Source of the DNA: Crassaminicella profunda
GTDB lineage: Bacteria; Bacillota; Clostridia; Peptostreptococcales; Thermotaleaceae
Reading direction: 5' to 3'
Length of the DNA stretch: 64,000 bases
Assembly (NCBI RefSeq): GCF_019884785.1
Contig: NZ_CP082326.1
Coordinates: forward strand, 186,001-250,000
Below are positions 60,299 through 64,000 of the stretch, piece by piece; the first letter of the stretch is position 1, and every line of letters starts with the position of its first letter. The notes beneath the pieces are model-generated. The model did no database searches, had not been told where the DNA came from, and saw only the letters and a list, made by a program, of their open reading frames with translations. The translations under genes and the position numbers were made by a program.

Positions 60299-62023
60299 AT
60301 GGATTATCAAAAAAAGTATGATCAGTGGGTAAAGCATGAATATTTTGATGAAAAGATTAGAGAAGAGCTTTTAGAAATTAAAGAAAATTACGAAGAAATT
60401 GAAGATCGCTTTTATAAAGATTTAGAATTTGGAACTGCAGGACTCCGTGGGAAAATTGGTGCAGGAACCAATCGAATGAATGTATATATTATAGCACGCG
60501 CAACTCAAGGTCTTGCAGATTTTATTGTTAAAAAGGGAAAAGCATATATGAATCGTGGCGTTGTGATTGCTTATGATTCTAGACATTTCTCAAAAGAATT
60601 TGCAAAAAAAGCAGCACTAGTTTTAGCAGGGAATCATGTGAAGGCTTATTTATTTGAAGATTTGCGTCCAACTCCTGAGCTTTCCTTTGCAGTAAGAAGG
60701 TTGAGTACTGCTTCTGGTATTGTAATTACTGCTAGTCATAATCCTAGAGAATATAATGGATATAAAGTATATTGGGAAGAAGGGTCACAAATCTTAGAAG
60801 ATGTTGCATCAGCCATTACAGAAAATATCAAGCTGATAGAAGATTTTTCTATTATCAAAGAGATGGATGAGGAGGAAGCCATTCAAAAAGGGCTTTTAGA
60901 AATAATTGGAAAAGACATGGATGATGAATATATTGAAAAAGTAAAAGGATTAAGTTTAAGAGAGGATATAGATAAGGAAATCAATATAGTATATACGCCT
61001 CTAAATGGAACAGGAAATATTCCTGTGAGAAGGGTTTTAAAAGAAAGAGGGTTTAAAAATGTAACCGTTGTACCAGAACAAGAAAAGCCAGATCCAGATT
61101 TTACAACAGTAGGGTATCCAAATCCTGAGGATGTAAAAGCCTTTAAATATGCACAGAACTTAGGTAAAAAAATTCATGCAGATTTGTTGATTGCTACAGA
61201 TCCTGATTGTGATCGATTAGCTGCTATGATTAAGAATGAAAAGGATGAATATATAGCCTTAAATGGCAATCAAACGGGTGCACTTTTCATTCAATATATA
61301 CTAGAGGCAAAGGAAGAAAATAAAACATTAAAAGAAAATTCATATATTGTAAAATCTATTGTGACAGGAGATTTAGGAAAAACTATTGCAAAAGATTATG
61401 GGGTAAAAACTTATGAAGCCTTAACAGGATTTAAAAATATTTGTGGGATTGTAAATGAATTTGAAAAATCAGGAAATCACGATTTTGTATTTGGATATGA
61501 AGAAAGCATTGGATATGTGGCAGGAACTTTTGTAAGAGATAAAGATGCTGTTATTTCATCTATGCTATTATGCGAAGCCGCGGCTTATTATAAAAAACAA
61601 GGAAAGACTCTTTTGGATGTATTAGAAGAAGTTTATAAAAAACATGGATATTATCAAGAGAAGCTGATATCACTAGTATTAGAGGGAATAGAAGGAAAAA
61701 ATAGAATTGATCGAATGATGAAAATCTATCGAGATACATATCCTACGGAAATTGGGGATAGCAAATTAGCTAAATATATAGATTATCAAAAACAAGTTTC
61801 TTTTGATTTTTTAAAGGAGAAAGAAGAATTGATAGATATTCCAGTATCGAATGTATTAAAATTTATCTTTGATGATGGTTCATGGTATGCTGTTCGTCCG
61901 TCTGGAACAGAGCCTAAAATTAAGATTTATTTGTATACAAAGGGAGATACATTAGAGATATCACAAGAAAAGATTAAAAATATGGAAAAAATTATTATGA
62001 AAAGGTTAGAAGAAATAGAGTAA
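60299..62023 (+). CDS. pgcA: Phosphoglucomutase/phosphomannomutase (PgcA type)
   Basis: A 574-residue alpha-D-phosphohexomutase: EFGTAGLRGKIGAGTNRMN, the phosphoserine loop ITASHNPREYNGYKVYW, the metal loop TDPDCDRLA, the sugar-binding GYEESIGYVAG and the phosphate-binding RPSGTEPKIKIY. It interconverts glucose 1- and 6-phosphate (or mannose phosphates). The length fits the Bacillota PgcA group. TAGGAGGGGAA precedes the ATG. Confidence 0.94.
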   Translation: MDYQKKYDQWVKHEYFDEKIREELLEIKENYEEIEDRFYKDLEFGTAGLRGKIGAGTNRMNVYIIARATQGLADFIVKKGKAYMNRGVVIAYDSRHFSKEFAKKAALVLAGNHVKAYLFEDLRPTPELSFAVRRLSTASGIVITASHNPREYNGYKVYWEEGSQILEDVASAITENIKLIEDFSIIKEMDEEEAIQKGLLEIIGKDMDDEYIEKVKGLSLREDIDKEINIVYTPLNGTGNIPVRRVLKERGFKNVTVVPEQEKPDPDFTTVGYPNPEDVKAFKYAQNLGKKIHADLLIATDPDCDRLAAMIKNEKDEYIALNGNQTGALFIQYILEAKEENKTLKENSYIVKSIVTGDLGKTIAKDYGVKTYEALTGFKNICGIVNEFEKSGNHDFVFGYEESIGYVAGTFVRDKDAVISSMLLCEAAAYYKKQGKTLLDVLEEVYKKHGYYQEKLISLVLEGIEGKNRIDRMMKIYRDTYPTEIGDSKLAKYIDYQKQVSFDFLKEKEELIDIPVSNVLKFIFDDGSWYAVRPSGTEPKIKIYLYTKGDTLEISQEKIKNMEKIIMKRLEEIE

Positions 62024-62033
62024 AAAATTTTTG

Positions 62034-62061
62034 ATAGCATCTATTGAAAAATAGATGCTAT
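62034..62061. terminator. Hairpin after the phosphohexomutase gene
   Basis: ATAGCATCTATT pairs with AATAGATGCTAT around a four-base loop. The T-run is better on the minus strand (ATCAAAAATTTTTT), so its strength on the plus strand is doubtful. The stem core ATCTAT resembles that at 63346-63380. Confidence 0.6.
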
Positions 62062-62131
62062 TAAGTTATAAATGCTTTTCATATGTTATAATAATGTGAA
62101 AAAAAGAATAAATTACTAAGGAAGGTATGGC

Positions 62132-63322
62132 ATGAAAGAGACAAGATTAAAGATTAAGAATAAGTTTTTAAAAAGATATATGGCAGGATCTCCTCTCATC
62201 ATAAAAGAAGCACTATATCAGATAGATTCATTGAAAGAAGAAGGTCAAATTATTCAATTGGTAGATGAGAAAAATAAATTTATAGGTAAGGGATATTATG
62301 GTCTTCAGAATAAGGGGATTGGATGGGTACTTACTTTAAATGAAAAAGAGAAAATAAATGAAACATTTTTTTATAAGAAGATATTAAAAGCAATCAAGCA
62401 TAGGGAAGTGTTTTATTTAGATCATCACACAACGGCTTTTCGTGTTTTTAATGGAGAAGGAGATGGCATAGGAGGATTTACCATTGATTATTTTGATGGA
62501 TATTATTTAATCAATTGGTATAGTAAAGGGATTTATGCTTTTAAGGATTATGTTATCAATACTTTGAAAAAGTTCTCTGATTGTAAAGGAATATATGAGA
62601 AAAGAAGATTTGACAGATTAGGAAAGTTTATAGACGAAGATAGCTTTGTTTGGGGAGAGGTAGCACCAGAACCTTTGGTTGTAAAAGAAAATGATGTGAA
62701 TTTTGCCATCTATCTAAATGAAGGGGCTATGGTAGGCGTATTTTTAGATCAAAGAGAGGTAAGAAAGAAAATCAGAGAAAAGTATGCAAAAGAGAAAAAT
62801 GTTTTAAATACTTTTTCTTATACAGGAGCATTTTCTATCTTTGCAGCTTTAGGCGGAGCAAAAAAAACTACTAGTGTAGATCTTGCAAATAGGAGTCTTT
62901 CAAAGACTATTGAGCATTTTAGTTTAAATGGTATTGATTATGAAACACAGGATATTATTGTAGAGGATGTATTTCATTATTTTAAGTATGCAGAAAAGAA
63001 AAATCTAAAATTTGATTTAGTCATCTTAGATCCACCTAGTTTTGCCAAATCTAAAAAATTCCGATTCAGTGCTGCAAAAGATTATAAGGATTTATTAAAA
63101 TCTGTTATAAGTATAACAGAAGAAGATGGTACTATCGTAGCATCAACAAATTGTGCTAGCTTTGATATGAAAAAGTTTAAAGGGTTTATTGAAAAAGCCT
63201 TTAAAGAAATGGGCAAAAGATATGAAATTTTAGAAGAATACAGGTTGCCAAAGGATTTTAGAACGATAAAAGAATTCAGAGAGGGAAATTATTTGAAAGT
63301 TGTATTTATTAAACTTATATAA
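62132..63322 (+). CDS. rlmI: Class I SAM-dependent 23S rRNA cytosine-C5 methyltransferase (RlmI-like)
   Basis: A 396-residue protein with an N-terminal PUA domain (LKIKNKFLKRYMAGSPLIIKEAL, about 1-70), a middle EEHEE-like region (FNGEGDGIGGFTIDYFDGYYLI) and a C-terminal Rossmann methyltransferase domain: VGVFLDQREVRKKI, LNTFSYTGAFSIFAALGGAKKTTSVDLA, and the catalytic-site LVILDPPSFAKSKKF, with a Cys in STNCASFD. The combination matches RlmI/YwbD proteins that methylate 23S rRNA cytosine (m5C1962 in Escherichia coli). AAGGAAGGTATGGC precedes the ATG. Monocistronic between hairpins. Confidence 0.92.
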   Translation: MKETRLKIKNKFLKRYMAGSPLIIKEALYQIDSLKEEGQIIQLVDEKNKFIGKGYYGLQNKGIGWVLTLNEKEKINETFFYKKILKAIKHREVFYLDHHTTAFRVFNGEGDGIGGFTIDYFDGYYLINWYSKGIYAFKDYVINTLKKFSDCKGIYEKRRFDRLGKFIDEDSFVWGEVAPEPLVVKENDVNFAIYLNEGAMVGVFLDQREVRKKIREKYAKEKNVLNTFSYTGAFSIFAALGGAKKTTSVDLANRSLSKTIEHFSLNGIDYETQDIIVEDVFHYFKYAEKKNLKFDLVILDPPSFAKSKKFRFSAAKDYKDLLKSVISITEEDGTIVASTNCASFDMKKFKGFIEKAFKEMGKRYEILEEYRLPKDFRTIKEFREGNYLKVVFIKLI

Positions 63323-63345
63323 GGGATAAAAGATAGGGTATATGT

Positions 63346-63380
63346 AAAAAACAGCATCTATAAAATAGATGTTGTTTTTT
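63346..63380 (+). terminator. Terminator after rlmI
   Basis: AAAACAGCATCTAT pairs with ATAGATGTTGTTTT (G-U pair included), and the T-run continues. Confidence 0.88.
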
Positions 63381-63592
63381 GTATAAAAAAGTAATTTATT
63401 GATAAAATATGTAGAATTTATCTTTTCAGCTAAGAAAAAATATGGTATTATTGAAAATGTCGACCGGTAATGATAATTGATATCAATGAATAATGATTAT
63501 AAATAGAGAGGAGTAATTTTTATATCAATAGATCAAAGAGTGAAAATATATAGTATATCAGGTGAAAAATATTAAGTAACAGGAGGATTATT

Positions 63593-64000
63593 ATGAAATC
63601 AAAGAAAAGAGCTTTATTATGTTGCTTTATTTTTATGTTGGTATTGAGCTTAAATTGTTTAAGTGGAATAGCCACAGGAGAACAAATAAAAGATATAGAT
63701 GGTCATTGGGCAAAAGAAGGAATTCAAAAAGCTATTGATGGGGGTTATGCATCTGGATATAATCAATGCTTTAGACCGAATAATCCCATTACTCGGGCTG
63801 AATTTATAACATTGATCAATAAATATTTTGGATATTCAAATGAAGGAAATATAAAATTTAAAGATGTTTCAAAGAATCGTTGGTATTATAAACAGATAGG
63901 AATTGCTACGTTAGCAGGATATGTTCAAGGAGATTCAGAAAAAATATTTAGACCAGAAGATTATATTAAAAGAGAAGAAGCAGCCGTAATGATTAGCCAA
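63593..64000 (+). CDS. S-layer homology (SLH) domain protein, N-terminal part (cut by window edge)
   Basis: The frame starts at the ATG at 63593 with AGGAGGATT upstream and remains open to the window end (136 residues visible). A signal peptide (RALLCCFIFMLVLSLNCLSGIATG) is followed by an SLH repeat (IDGHWAKEGIQKAIDGGYASGY, RPNNPITRAEFITLINKYFG) and a second repeat (FKDVSKNRWYYKQIGIATLAGYVQGD, RPEDYIKREEAAVMI). SLH domains tether proteins to secondary cell-wall polymers. What the rest of the protein does cannot be seen. Confidence 0.9.
   Translation, partial: MKSKKRALLCCFIFMLVLSLNCLSGIATGEQIKDIDGHWAKEGIQKAIDGGYASGYNQCFRPNNPITRAEFITLINKYFGYSNEGNIKFKDVSKNRWYYKQIGIATLAGYVQGDSEKIFRPEDYIKREEAAVMISQ

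Noticed and set aside
63471-63485. Fur-box-like TGATAATTGATATCA upstream of the SLH gene
   Set aside because: Only partial agreement with the 7-1-7 Fur consensus and no iron-related gene downstream; chance matches are common in AT-rich DNA.

Overview
The window is AT-rich (roughly one third GC by eye) and has strong GGAGG ribosome binding sites, frequent TTG/GTG starts, and lipoprotein-type binding proteins, LysM/M23 and SLH envelope proteins. This points to an anaerobic, probably spore-forming member of the Clostridia (Bacillota). I cannot place the genus. I see no rRNA, tRNA, CRISPR array, transposase, integrase or phage gene. The window is ordinary chromosome organised as a chain of carbohydrate and polyol uptake and catabolism islands, with regulatory and envelope genes between them.

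Layout. (1) 2-5900: an operon for a C4 sugar acid (tetronate type): DeoR regulator (cut by the left edge), DUF1537 kinase, PdxA2-type dehydrogenase and a TRAP transporter (dctPQM). (2) 6166-9075: a histidine kinase without a partner regulator, a membrane coiled-coil protein and a phosphodiester glycosidase-domain protein. (3) 9213-12589: lrgAB, then a macrodomain protein, an isochorismatase-family hydrolase and a sirtuin. (4) 12741-18839: an NhaC-family antiporter and two related amidohydrolases flanking a SARP/BTAD-type regulator. (5) 19056-35095: the inositol region, with an oxidoreductase plus TIM-barrel pair on the minus strand, a sugar ABC transporter, iolB, iolD, iolE, iolC, iolJ, a two-subunit CoA transferase and a CoA-acylating aldehyde dehydrogenase; a sodium/solute symporter follows. 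(6) 37540-41453 (minus): DeoR regulator, MFS transporter, a second IolJ-like aldolase and an IolG-like dehydrogenase. (7) 41637-45219: two small orphan genes, then a CadC-like repressor and a Cd/Zn P-type ATPase. (8) 45389-46783: LysM/G5/M23 envelope peptidase. (9) 46816-54653: a three-component sensor (binding protein, YesM-type kinase, YesN-type regulator) divergent from a XylFGH-like ABC transporter. (10) 54952-57874: ROK kinase, IclR regulator, arginase. (11) 58056-64000: stalk-domain protein, two small proteins, phosphohexomutase, RlmI-like methyltransferase and the start of an SLH protein.

How it fits together. The inositol genes encode dehydrogenase, dehydratase, ring hydrolase, isomerase, kinase and aldolase, giving dihydroxyacetone phosphate plus malonate semialdehyde. 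No IolA/MmsA-type malonate-semialdehyde dehydrogenase is in the window. A CoA transferase and a SauS/PduP-like acylating aldehyde dehydrogenase follow instead, which suggests a different anaerobic fate for the C3 product. Several catabolic promoters carry related GAAAACGTTTTC-like palindromes (CcpA/LacI type), implying shared catabolite control. All three operons with a solute-binding protein gene have a hairpin directly after that gene, consistent with higher expression of the binding protein than of the membrane components.

Of most interest: the inositol locus without iolA; a second aldolase with Asp-to-Glu at the catalytic position; the sirtuin/macrodomain/isochorismatase neighbourhood; the antiporter/amidohydrolase/BTAD cluster with a mutually exclusive hairpin leader; perfect inverted or phased repeats upstream of two ABC transporters; and an overlooked 54-residue membrane protein at 41637-41801.
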